From Homalodisca vitripennis (taxonomy: Eukaryota; Arthropoda; Insecta; Hemiptera; Cicadellidae), in the NCBI RefSeq assembly GCF_021130785.1, contig NW_025778873.1:1-64000 (forward strand): a stretch of DNA of 64,000 nt, given 5' to 3'. Every line of letters starts with the position of its first letter. Positions within the stretch are counted from its first letter, which is position 1. Below, one piece after another: positions 12,575 through 23,935 of this stretch. Both the position numbers and the translations under genes were made by a program. The notes under the pieces are model-generated. The model did no database searches. It worked only from the letters and a program-made list of their open reading frames with translations, and was not told the origin of the DNA.

Positions 12575-14168
12575 AGTTTGCAGAGATAATTTTACATTTT
12601 AGAAAATCGCAAGAACTTGGTTTGGTTCGGCATTAAAAAGTAATAAGGTGTAAAAAGTTTTAAATTATAATCTATATTTCATGGAAACTAGGACACTATA
12701 GAACGTGACGTTGAATAAATCTTTTAGATTACCAAATCCCTTGAATACTGATAATTTAAAATCTCTCTGTTGAAAATAATCGGTAGAGCAGCTGCTGCAC
12801 GCAGGGTTGAGATTGCACGGTTGGGCTGATATGTGTAAGACCTAATGACGACTCTACCTTGGAATATTTTTACACTGTGGCAACATTTTACGACTGCATC
12901 AATTAAAAATTATTTGCAGTTAATTTTAATATTAATGTATTATGAACTAGAACTAAATGTGCTTTTACAATTAAACGTAAACATGATATTCATAAGAAAA
13001 TATTGAAAAACCTATTTCTTCGCAAATGTTCATTGTTTGTTGCACTTGTGAGCACAAGTGTTAATTTACTAGGCACGTGTTCCAGGTGAATTAAAAAAAA
13101 GTAGTGAATCTAATACAAATCTATTTATGATGGTCTTGGAGGTAACATCCAACTTACATTATTTACACACATAACCTGTTTAAGAAAAAATTTCATGTTT
13201 GGTGTGAGTTCAGGTGTATTTCTTCTGGTTTGATACATTTTAATCCGACCATCAGATACATAAAACATAGAATAACCGTCAGAAAACTACATTAATAAAT
13301 TAAATACTTCTATTGTACGTGGTTAGCTGGTGGGAATATAACATTTATTTTCTGTCTTAATGTTGATTTTAAACGTGTTAAAACAAACATATAAAGTGTA
13401 AAATATAACTATTTCATGTTTTAAAACCCTTGTGATACTCTCCCATTTTGGCCTCCATCAGAATTAGTGAAGATATTGTTCGAGTTCTTTCTTAGAGGAA
13501 ATGTCACTATCAATTTTAATACTAATCAGATTGTGTATGTAAACAATACAAATTAGCCCTCACCTCCTTTGCTATGACCGAATAATTAATTATTTGAGCT
13601 AATGTTATACCACGTCGACATTTACATAAATAATGATTTTGAAAACAAAACTATAATACATATTTTAAGTTGGGCTAATTTATAACCTCAAGTTTAACCT
13701 GTGACACTGTGATAACGAAGAGCTAGGTTACCGTGACATTTACCAAACTCGCTCCGCCACCACTTTGTCACATGATGCGCTTTTACACGAGGATACTCAA
13801 TAGCGGTTTTGTGTTAAGGGTGTTACAGTAAGTTTAGTAATTAAACATTTTATGAGATATAAATAATAACTTTATAGTAGATAGAGTATAATTTAACTAA
13901 GATGGAGTGGTTCGAAATTATTCAAAGTATTAAACCTCCAGCCAGTGAGCGAATACTTGCGAGTCAATAGAAATTGGTACAAGATTTATTGGATACAAAA
14001 CAAGTTTATTATTGACATGAAAATATCATCATGGTATTTTAAATTATTGAGTGGGGAGATGTCTGCAAAATGTAACTTAAAACTCTGGGCCAATTGGCCT
14101 TTAGATTCATTCTGTTTCCATGATTATATAAGCCTCCATATTTACACTGGGGTATCGTAATCACTGTA

Positions 14169-15163
14169 AGACAGCTCTCTGTTAAATCTTTAGCTGTGGA
14201 ATGGCATACATTCTGAACCTTTGTGAGTATCTTATCCTCTGACACCTAGAACTCCCAGCATCTAGGAAACACTGATTTATCGAGAAATGCTTCAGCATAT
14301 ATTATTACCATATACAACGAATATTACATTTGATTAATAGGGTATACAAGACTCTGGCGCCATCTTATTTTTTAATGAGTCTGAGATTTTAAAAAGACCA
14401 GTATGTGGGTAAGGCCATCGTGTCCAAATTTACTAAAGAAAATTTTTATGAATATTGTACCACATTATCTGAAGATCTGATCTGTATTACATTTTTTAGA
14501 CGTGCAATTATTGTAATGCATATGAAAATGTCCTCAGCTAATAAAACAGGTGAAACATACTACATAGCAATGCTTTTTTAAATTATTATAGATTTCCATG
14601 GAAACAACAAGGAAAATGTTGGAGGTATTTCAATTTGTTTTGATAGTTCAGCTTCCTTTTTCAAAAGTACCTATTCGCAGTAAGCCTGAGTACCACCACC
14701 AGGAACAGGATGCGATGGGGAGGAGCAGGACCAGGACAAGGACCTACATGGGTAAGTTTCTTTTATTATTTAGAAATATCAGCTTCCGCTCTTTCTATAT
14801 CATGTTATCCAAAGTGGTTTACATCCTAGTTTAGCGACTATTAATCATAACACTAGTCACTAGAAAATCTGATATGTTTGAAAAACAATTAAAATAAAAC
14901 AGAAAGTTATAATTGTTGATGGTTGAGTTAGGTATCCATTCTTGTTTTGTAAATATGATAAAGTTTTCGAAAAAGGTGATTAGGAGAGAGATAGTTGGGC
15001 CTGTCTTCCAATAGTTGATAAAAATCAATACTTGTTACTTATCATTAACAGCAATCATTCTGAAATTTTCATAAGCCAAATATAGACAATTTAAATAAAT
15101 TAGTGTACGCTAGGTAACTAAGTTTAACATTCTTAACTAAATCACGTAAAATTATCGAACCCG
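14169..15163 (+). repeat. GGACCA-core family copy 2, inserted in the left arm
   Basis: The right arm joins GTAATCACTGT directly to GAGAGATACCC (near 39372). In the left arm about 995 bp separate these two words. The extra segment has a module with TTTCCATGGAAACAAC at 14592-14607, the AGGACCAGGACAAGGAC core at 14726-14742 and TACATGGGTAAGTTTCTT after it. Then come the ATCCAAAGTGGTTTACATCC and GACTATTAATCA modules. The TGTACCC module found in other copies is not obvious. No clear target duplication is seen beyond the dinucleotide GT. The 78-codon frame at 14598-14834 crosses the core but has no counterpart in other copies. Confidence 0.65.
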
Positions 15164-15411
15164 TGAGAGATACCCTTGTTAGATGGCACCTAACAAACAT
15201 AGTGGGTCTGATGAAATATTTTTATCAAATTCTAAATTATTCCGCTTCTTCAAAAGTGCCTCATTGACTGTATGACATTATTTTTTCCATAAAACAGTTG
15301 ATTCATCCATATCCGTGTCTGTGAGAGGAGGGGGAATTCCACCCTGCGCGCTATGTTGGACGGCATCTACGCACGTGACCAATGCCGTTAGTGTTTTGTG
15401 TTACTGCACAC

Positions 15412-16435
15412 GCGTGTCAGTGTCAACATTATGTTTAGTTCGATATTGTGATTAGAGTGTGTGTTTGTAACAAACATTTTTGTACTATACTTGTTATTAT
15501 TATAATTTAAATGACAAAAATATTTGGATAGCATTATTCTTAGTTGAATTGAAAAGGTTAAAGAAGATTGTTCCCCCATTTATTGCAGTGATAATAAATC
15601 TAATGCTCCATTAGATCATTCGACACACAATAACCTTACATCACTTGTGTTGTTACTGCTCTGTCAGAAAATTATTTATTTAATAATTTATGCTGTTCAA
15701 ATTTTTAGCTTGCTTAATGTATATTTTCGTAAAAATAATATTTAACCAAAGTTAAATACTAATTGGTAAAATATTTCTAAAACCATGCACTGGTGCCATA
15801 ACTGTGCAAAATAAGAAAAATGAGAACGGTTTTTTTCTTAACATATTTATAGTCTTTAAAAACAAATGTTTGGATGGTAAAAAATTTACTTAACTTATTG
15901 CCTATTATACTTTAATAAACTATATTTATAATTTACAAAACAAATATGTTTTTTAAATTTTAAAATGCATTATTCGAAAACGTGTAATAAAATAATTGTA
16001 TGATTTCTTTACACACAAAAACTATAACTCATCAAAAAACTTATACAAAATCCTTAAGAATTTCAAAATAGCATTGGTAAGAAACACAAATCAATCAATC
16101 AATGTTAGATGGCAGCTGTACATGGAACCTGCTACGTATGTGGATTGGACGGGACCACTCACAAGATAAACTCGATAGAAAACTTTAGCAAAGAAACTTA
16201 ATCTACAGGCTTTACTTCTATAAATGCGTTATTTCAATTTACACCAGAGATCTCTTTCATTGGCCTACAGTTGAAGGCGTAGATTTTCATACATTCAATG
16301 ACTCACTGGACTCCATTGTAACTTTCAAACAATAAACCTTCCTAGACACCTAGACTCACATTTGCTATTGTGATAAAAATTAAATAGCTGTACTTTCACA
16401 TGTAAAGTACACCAAGTGAAGAAATAGTTTCCATA
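15412..16435. other. AT-rich non-coding stretch
   Basis: No gene or repeat match is found. Confidence 0.4.
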
Positions 16436-16439
16436 ACGT

Positions 16440-16545
16440 GTTGAGTAGACATCTTCAACCATCCTGGTAGCTAAGTGATTATTGCGTTAGCTTATCAACT
16501 GCAGGGCCCGAGCTCGAGTACCGGTAAGGGAACGCTGTTTCGCAC
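16440..16545 (+). repeat. tRNA-derived SINE, copy 1
   Basis: A box A-like GGTAGCTAAGTG (16466-16477) and a box B-like GAGCTCGAGTACC (16510-16522) lie about 33 bp apart, as in a tRNA-type pol III promoter. The upstream TAGACATCTT word and downstream CCGGTAAGGGAACGC are shared with two other copies at 25.5 and 43.0 kb. Anticodon-arm pairing is lost, so this is not a functional tRNA. Confidence 0.7.
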
Positions 16546-16559
16546 GCTAAAACTCGTCT

Positions 16560-17835
16560 TGATCTAGCCTTCTGTAGACTTCTTTCTTAGTAACAGTATA
16601 AATAATTTCAAGTATTTACAGTAGAAACAACTTTTTTTAATTTGATCAATTTGTTATTGTGATCTTTAAAGTATAAGAAAATATTTGTATATCCTTTGAC
16701 TTACATAAAAAAATTAATCTCTGTAGCTTATTTTAAGTTTTTTGAATGAGTATATATTATTTATATACAACGAATTTTACGACGTTTTTCTCTCTTGCTA
16801 TAGATTAGTCTATCCCTTCAAAAGATTTATGAGCTAATACAATTTAAATTGCATCTTATGACTGTTATAAGATAACGAATTCTCAACGAATTCCTTATTT
16901 AACACCCCAAGGCAATAAATGTTGGTCATCCTCAGAAGTACTTATATAGCCGGAAACACGTGTGAATTTATGTATTATATACTATGTGCCGTATTCTACG
17001 CTAAATACACATATTATATGAAATACCTCTTAATAATCTGTTTTTAGGACAAAAAAATTCTTACCGTTTAACAATTTTGTCGGTAGTATATTTTCTCATT
17101 TTAGGTTCAAGATGCTTCATACTTGTATATTAGATCTCTTACCCATGTTTTTAATTGACATTCATTAAAGGGCAGTGATCAATAAATTATTTGTAAATTA
17201 TAAAAATCCCATGCTTATTACTTAGTCAAAAATGACCATGCAAAACATTGGTTAACAATGGTTAGTAGAACACTAAATCAAATTGGTGCTGCTTTAAACC
17301 CGTTCTTGTAGGGATGGCTGTTCATTCTAATTTTTAATTTTGTGCTGGAATTCATTAAAATAACATTTCATTATTTGGCTACAATTGATGTATCATGTAT
17401 GAATGTTAATGTATCATTGTACTTATATATGCAAAAAACTTTTAAAATATGTTGTTTTTAAAAGCAATGTTTCCGTTTTTAATTGTAGTTTTCAAAATTT
17501 TAAACTTTTGTTTTAAAATTTAAATGCATTGAAATCTTCTAATATCTTTGTTTTATTAATCTGAGGAATTGTCAGAATACAAAGTGTAGCGTTGGCATGT
17601 GAAACGGAAAGCAGTATCCACTATAACAAAAATTTTATTTTAGTATTTAAGTCCCGGTATTGCTGATGGCTCACCATGAACAATATTGCACGTTAGTCTA
17701 ATCGTACACACACGCACGGGCGTGCTTTTAAGTTGCGTTCTTATAATTTATTATTTCTAAAATCTTTAATAATATGATGATAAATATTAATGTAGCACGT
17801 ATTTGGAGGCAGAGAAAAAATATATTATAACTTAT
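16560..17835. other. AT-rich non-coding stretch
   Basis: No gene is seen. It contains only short T/A runs. Confidence 0.4.
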
Positions 17836-17839
17836 GCTG

Positions 17840-18690
17840 TAGTGTTTTATTTAAACGTTTGCCTTCTTAGACTATTTTTGTTGGCGTAACAAGAAATGGG
17901 TTTAATATTAGTAGTAGTCGTGACGTTACCAATATAAAAAAGCAGGTGTAAACCACGTAGCAGGTTGCATACCATATTATTTAATATCCATGGAAACAAC
18001 GTAGGTATATAATTTAATGTTTTTGTTAATAATTTGAAAGTGAAATGTCGCACTGTTTTTAATCTTCGTCCAACTCACAACTAGTCGCGGAAGTTGCGTC
18101 AGGAACACTATTTGATGGCCAGAAGCACGACCAGGACCAGGACTTACATGGATGAGGTAATTTCATTACTTAAAAATCACAGTTTACGATTTCAATATCA
18201 CTTGTTACCTAAAACAGTTTAGGTCTTAGTTTTAACGAATATTTATACATCACAAAGTACCAGAGCATTTAACATGTTATACAGATTTTTTTCTAGAGTT
18301 TCTATTATAGTTATAGCATTCTATGGTAAGTTTTGTATAGAACCTGTGTTTTGTGCTGTATTTCATCCTCTCTGTACCCAAAACCTATAGTGTCAAGCGG
18401 TGTACAATCATTTAAGCTCTGAAAACAGGTACCTCTACTTGAAATATCGCTTTTAATTAGTCATGTGTAGTACCAAAAATTTAACAAAATACATGTTATT
18501 GGATTATACACTAATATGAGTACTTACCGTATAAACATTTGAATAAAACCATTCAATTATACTAAAGATTTGTTCCCTTATTAGATTATGGTTGTATGTG
18601 TCAATATATTACTGTAAGACTTATTAGCCTGGAATCTTTATCGATATGACCGTTTACGGTATTGCTAATTTGTTTATTTACAAAAAAAAT
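17840..18690 (+). repeat. GGACCA-core family copy 3
   Basis: The GACGTTACCAATATAA module lies near 17920, ATCCATGGAAACAAC at 17986-18000 and the core CGACCAGGACCAGGAC at 18128-18143. ATGGATGAGGTAATTTC follows. The TTACCTAAAACAGTTTAGG module is near 18205 and CTCTGTACCCAAAACC near 18370. The tail (18510-18680) has a direct-orientation match at 55130-55300. Confidence 0.6.
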
Positions 18691-18986
18691 TGATTTTTCA
18701 GATTGTAGCTTGTACGTACCTAATTTACGTAGTATACAAAACATTGCACTTTTAAACTTCTCCTACAATTATTACAAGACATATTACAGAAATAAAAATA
18801 TATTAAAACTTGACTAGAAATTTTTAAAGTTTATTCATAGCAAAAATCTCGTGTATAAGATTTCTCAATGATGGAAACAGTACATAGTATAGGTGAATTG
18901 TTGGAAAAGGTTATATTATGAATGATTAATTTTTAAAGTAAAATTCATTTCACGTAATTAACACCCATAAATATTGAAATATATTT

Positions 18987-19730
18987 ATGGTTTTAAATCC
19001 CTTCAGTACTATAAATGTACAGAAAGAATTAGTCTGCAATTACATATTTTACCAAATCCGAATGTTTTATGGTCCATTCTCACATAGTGTTTAACAAATA
19101 AAAAGAGTACTAGGAGAAATATTTACTTCAATGTGACTTAGAGGCATTTTTCAGGCATTATATAGTAGTGTAAAATTTTTTAAAAATTCTTAAGTTTAAT
19201 GTTCAAAGACGTTAGGACGTGGAAAATCTACACTAGGAGTACGCTGGCGAAAACCAGGGTTGAGACAAAGATTTATGGACGAGTTGCTTAATAATTTGCA
19301 ATTAAAAGATCTTCTCTAACTATTCTTTTTACCCAAAGCAGTTCACATTCTAGTCTTGTGATTGTCAATCACAGAATAAAACAGTGAAACAGTTTCTATG
19401 TTATTATAACTCATTTTCACTTAAGAAGATTTTAATGTTAAGGACTTTTGCAATGAATTCATTTTCTTGTGTACTGATACTTAAGTTTATTACATATAAT
19501 TATGTTTCATGCGTAAGCAGAAAAAATTTTTATTTATGTTTTTAAATCCCTTTAGTGCTATAAATGTACAGAAAGAATCAGTCTACAATTACATATTTTA
19601 CCAAATCCAAATTTTGTATGGTCCATTCTCACATAGTTTATAACAAATGAAAAGAGTACTAGGAGAATTATTTACTTCTATGTGACGAGACATTTTCATG
19701 CATTATATAGTAGTGTACACATTTTTAAAA
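18987..19730 (+). repeat. direct duplication about 547 bp apart, with a degenerate core between
   Basis: 18987-19190 and 19534-19730 are near-identical direct repeats, both containing CTATAAATGTACAGAAAGAAT and TATGGTCCATTCTCACATAG. Between them, 19205-19400 is a degenerate family core (GGACGTGGAAAATCTACACT, ACCAGGG, then the ACCCAAAGCAGTT module). The layout suggests a tandem duplication within the GGACCA-core family. Confidence 0.6.
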
Positions 19731-19734
19731 ATTA

Positions 19735-21105
19735 AAAACTAGTGAATTTTAGCTGGCCTCGAATTAAAACTCATAACGTATTGCGTTAATTTGTTGAAAC
19801 ATCATTTCTAAAAACGTTGTTGTACAGATTTAAGGAGAATTGTAGTCTATATCTTTTACTTTATTCAATTAGTTGATGAGATTACCACCAGAGCTTTCTT
19901 TTACTTTACAAGAGATTATAACTTGTCGATTGTGATGATACAGTTATAGAAACAACTCCTTAGATTCCTTTGTCACCTTTACATGGTTCACTTACAATAT
20001 TAATATTAATTTTACTCTGAAAAAAGTCAAAAATGCTTTATATTAGAAAATAATGCCTACTTGTAGTTGTTATAACATTTTCCACTACAATTTTTTGTCG
20101 GAATATAATTTTCATCACACACTGACAGGAAACCCAACCTACTGCAAAATCAGATAGGAACAATCAAAATCTTTTTTCATAAGTCACAAGCTATCTAATT
20201 TGTGGTCCAGATACCGGGACCAGCGTAACTGAGGCACTGGTTGTTACATACACATATTACACTAAAATAATAAATGCTAGTAAAGATTGCTATTCAATAT
20301 TTCAGGTGTTATTGATTAAGCCCATTACACAGTTATACTATAAACTTTATTTATTACTAAAATATTTGAAATAAAAATGTAAATTGTAAATTACATTTGA
20401 AGAATCTCAAACATTTCAATTGGAAACTGAGATGGATACGTTTTTTCAATAAGTACATAAAATATTCAATATTGAATAAATAATATAGTCATCACTCTAC
20501 TTCACAGACATATCAGAAATGGTTCCTCACTAACTGGAACATTGTAATGGTGAATGTTATTGAGAAACGTAACGACTCGATAAACATGCAGATAAATTAA
20601 CTCGAATGATGGCTTTAAATGTATATTAGCTGTAAGTTCAAATTTAAGTTTTGTATTGTTTAAAATAGTTATCGGAATACTAGCTCCTTAGAACTTTATA
20701 AGAATATCAGAAAATATTTGGGACAATTTTTTTTTTAACTACTTAAGTCCTGAGCTCGTATGTCCATAAGTAGGAAAATGATATCCGTTAATAGGTGAGG
20801 TCCGTTTTAGTTCAAATACACACTTATCAAAAAACCCTATTTTTGAGTTTACACTCTTAATTCCATAATTATCCTTTAAATTAATTTATAATGATAATAG
20901 GTATACGTCAGGAAAGACATAAACATGAAGTTTTAAACTTTGCCAACCATTGACTTGTACTGAAAAGTGCGATAACTTTGCTATTAGGATTTGGTACCTA
21001 TAATGTTCAGCTCTGCATCCTTATATTGTAACTTTATATCTGCCAGAAGAATTCATGTAATTTATCTGCTAACTCTAACACAGTAATATTTATTTATACA
21101 TTTAC
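19735..21105. other. non-coding stretch with scattered family modules
   Basis: An ACCAGAGCTTTC module at 19884-19970 belongs to the GGACCA-core family. 20195-20245 (GGTCCAGATACCGGGACCAG) has an inverted match at 49213-49260. No gene is seen. Confidence 0.4.
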
Positions 21106-21107
21106 TT

Positions 21108-21480
21108 TCCCCAGAGGGTTCACTTCTGGTTGGTTTATTGCTTCCGGTTAAACCCACACTAGGTACAGCAAAAACCGATGTCACTTAAATCTGTACAACC
21201 TTATGGATTCAGGAGTGGTACATCAGTAACCTAAAATGTCGAGATTCTGCAAGGGTAATTCAGTAGGTCTGGTCTACAGTGGGAGATGACTGTTGAAGTT
21301 TGTAGTGTTTGTTCCATATGTAGTCAATGATTCTTGCCAGCCTAGACAAGGGTGTGCCACCCTTACCGGCTTTGATTGGAGAGGCTCGCTCAGAGCTGGC
21401 TTTCTCTTCTTACGCCCACACCTCTAGGGGCTGGATAAATTTCACCAAATTTAGTCTCTTGAAAGGTGAGGGATGTATGG
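21108..21480 (+). repeat. GC-richer dispersed repeat, copy 1
   Basis: The sequence CACTTCTGGTTGG, then AGCAAAAACCGATGTCACTT, then GGGAGATGACTG, then TGATTGGAGAGGCTCG-type words recurs at 51207-51610 (same strand) and 28860-29308 (opposite strand). It is GC-richer than its surroundings. The 73-codon frame at 21327-21548 is not conserved between copies. Element class is unknown; it may be a fragment of an LTR or of a LINE 5' region. Confidence 0.6.
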
Positions 21481-21548
21481 AAATAATGTTTTGTCAAGGT
21501 CATAGATTAATTATAAAGGTCGGAAATATACGTGTTTTATTGAAATAG

Positions 21549-22256
21549 GCTTCTTGACCTACTTATGTATGCCTATATTTTTAAACGATGCACTTAGGCA
21601 AATTAAAATTTGAAACTAAAAATATAAATAATTTGAGATAGAATCGTTTTTAAACCAGACATTCCAGGTTCTGCAATTCTAGGTTTGTAGAAGTTCCATA
21701 CAAGTTTCATCTCACTAGCACGTAACATTAAAAATGAGCAAACTCATAGTTGTTAAATGTTTGGCGACAATAGTAGCAACAACACCTTCTTCATTAAATA
21801 ACTAGCCGTACGTTTACAGATTTCTACCTTACATGAAAGTGAAAATTTTAAATACTTAACCCTAATGTGAGTTAGATTACAAACATTTTTTAGAGTATAC
21901 ACTTATTAAGGTTATAAGATCCGTATAAACATAAAGTAAATATATTTTTTATTCTTCTGTTATGGATAAAAAGTTATTTGCACTATAAAAGTTTAACATG
22001 AATTATATATGGTTTACTATAAATCTATAAGTTTCAGAAGCGTTACAGTTTATGAATAAATGTTGGAATATCTGTGTTAAATTTTTATAATATTTCATAG
22101 CTTTTTTATGTATTCTGCGGTTCTGCTGTAATAATTAGTATTTAGTTTTTATTGAGTGCATGTTTTATAGTAAGGGTGCATGGAATAGACACACAACAAC
22201 GCTGTTGTAGTTCCAGACTTATGCGTGTCAACGCTTTGGCATGTTTTTTTTTATTT
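21549..22256. other. AT-rich non-coding stretch
   Basis: No gene or repeat is recognised. Confidence 0.4.
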
Positions 22257-22260
22257 ACTT
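22257..22260. other. 4-bp target duplication ACTT (left)
   Basis: ACTT precedes the LTR, and ACTT follows it at 22965-22968. Confidence 0.7.
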
Positions 22261-22519
22261 TGTTGCGGGGACGGTTAGCGGGCTACCCGAGTGGCAAGAT
22301 AACCCGTAACGATGTTCACCTTGAAGAGTAGGAACTCAAGAGTTGACTCGGTACATCGGGTTAAAATAAGTTTATTAAAAATAGTCACTCGGCTCAACTC
22401 TGTTCACAACATGTAAAATGAAAACACCTGTATAAAATTACTACTGAGAATAAACTATTAACACTATACTTTGTGGTACTTATGTTTCACAATTCCAACA
22501 TCTAACTATTCTGCCTACT

Positions 22520-22700
22520 ACCGCGACCGGTCCCTCACTGTGCAGTCTGCGGAGACTGATCCCAACACCGTGACCGTTCCTCACTGTGCAGTCTGCGGAG
22601 ACTGATCCCAACATCGTGAACGTTCCTCACTGTGCAGTCTGCGGAGACTGACCCAAACACCGTGACCGTTCCTCACTGTGCAGTCTGCGGAGACTGATGA
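22520..22700. repeat. 46-bp tandem repeat (4 units) within the LTR
   Basis: Units start with CCTCACTGTGCAGTCTGCGG at 22533, 22579, 22625 and 22671, a spacing of exactly 46 bp. Each contains CAGTCT-GCGG-AGACTG, a 6-bp stem with a GCGG loop. Units are almost identical and GC-rich against an AT-rich background. LTR promoter-proximal repeats of this kind are often enhancer-like, but the role here is not shown. Confidence 0.95.
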
Positions 22701-22742
22701 CTACTGTTGCGCCTCGCAGGGCTTAAATAACACAAGCCATTA

Positions 22743-22759
22743 AGAGCGATTATCGCTCT
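22743..22759. promoter_or_regulatory. palindrome in the LTR
   Basis: AGAGCGAT-T-ATCGCTCT has perfect 8-bp arms around one base, about 20 bp downstream of a TATA-like CTTAAATAA. It may be a protein-binding site or an RNA hairpin in the LTR leader. Confidence 0.5.
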
Positions 22760-22968
22760 GTACATATCATTGTCCAAAGTGCTAATGATCTGTAGATTGC
22801 TCTGTGAGGATAATGATAATATTGTATATCTATTACTTATCTAACGTCTACTCTTCTCACGCTAACACTATTCCAGTTATTGATACACATTAAATAATAC
22901 ATACAATCATGGCCACATGTCCTTACATACTAATATGATTACAAAATAATGTTGCTACACAACAACTT

Positions 22969-23485
22969 TAACCTAGATAGTAATTGTGAATTGATTTAGT
23001 AATTTACCTGATGAAAATATCAGATTTTAGATTTTGAATGTATGTAGATTGATTGTATTGTATCACTGAGCGATGGAAAATGTCGGGAATAATCCTGTTT
23101 CCTTCATAATGTTACCAGTAATTCGTGAAGTAACGTGAGGTATAATTCTTAGGGAACATTTAAAAGTGCATTGTATGGCAGTTTAATTGAATCTGATATG
23201 ATGTAATGTAGGTTTTTTAGATTTAGCTGTATAGTAAAATTTCATGTTGAACGTGCCTGTGGTTGTATTTCGAAAAAAGCATGATATAAATATGTTTATT
23301 AATGTATTTGTAACTAGAGATTTTACGACTATGTTGGACGGGAATTATGTTGTCTTTCAGTAATAGACGTAGCGTAAGAAATGACTGCACAGTTAAAAAC
23401 TAAAAGAAAATAAGGAAACAGCTGAAACATACCCAACAGTACAATACAGGCATGTACAAATTACGTATATCAATAAAAACAAAAA
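22969..23485. other. non-coding stretch
   Basis: No gene or repeat is recognised. Confidence 0.4.
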
Positions 23486-23811
23486 GATACAGATTTTGTT
23501 CATCAATTTTTCTATATCTCAGTTCATGATGAAATTTTTTTATATTTCGAGCACGCCCGGAAAACTCCTCCAGGATACATTACGGCCAGGACCAGGACCA
23601 GAATTTACAGAAGAGTTACTTTATATTATTTTCTTAGAAATCACAGCATCTGCTCCTCGATCTCTCACTACCAAAGCAGTTTACACATCCTAGTTTTAGT
23701 GACAGAAAACCTGAAAAGTTGCATTGACAACACTATTCCTAATAACAACATTGAAATACGTGTTAATAATTTCATTGAGTTGATTTCTAGATTTATTAAG
23801 GTTAATATAGC

Positions 23812-23935
23812 TTTGTTTTAATACTGCAGATTTTGTGTTTTACGCTATTTATAATCCGCTCTGTACCCTAAGAATACAGGGAGAATCGTTTTGGAATATA
23901 AGATAAACGAATTATTGACTCATGGTGAAGGCAGT
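23812..23935 (+). repeat. direct repeat flanking the LINE, left copy
   Basis: It matches 24938-25060 over about 120 bp with roughly a dozen differences. Both carry CAGGGAGAATCGTTTTGGAA. It is either an unusually long target duplication that has since diverged or a pre-existing tandem duplication. Confidence 0.7.

Larger units (their letters stand above)
11727..15411 (+). repeat. left arm of a large inverted repeat
   Basis: It pairs with 39125-41885 in opposite orientation. The outer boundary is TAGGGGTCTTAGATGTGCAA (11727) and the inner boundary is GTGTTACTGCACAC (ending 15411). Homology is continuous, with small indels, through the microsatellite at 12497-12571, a module at 12770-12960, one at 13040-13130, one at 13745-13800 and one at 13930-14168. 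Within this arm, 14169-15163 is absent from the other arm. No transposase or RT frame is visible, and the ends are not terminal inverted repeats of each other, so the element class is unknown. Confidence 0.75.
22261..22964. mobile_element. solo LTR of a retrotransposon
   Basis: 704 bp beginning TGTTGCGGGG and ending ACACAACA. The 5-bp terminal inverted repeats TGTTG/CAACA (with the canonical TG..CA) are flanked by ACTT on both sides. No internal region or second LTR is present, so the element was removed by LTR-LTR recombination. A 4-bp duplication fits a Ty3/Gypsy-type element better than BEL/Pao (usually 5 bp), but this is inference. Inside lie a four-unit 46-bp tandem repeat, a TATA-like CTTAAATAA near 22723 and an inverted repeat AGAGCGATTATCGCTCT at 22743-22759. 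Confidence 0.8.

Noticed and set aside
23496..23693. 65-codon ORF with a Gly-Pro run crossing the GGACCA core
   Set aside because: The frame is not open in other copies of the repeat, so the Gly-Pro run is a by-product of the hexamer.
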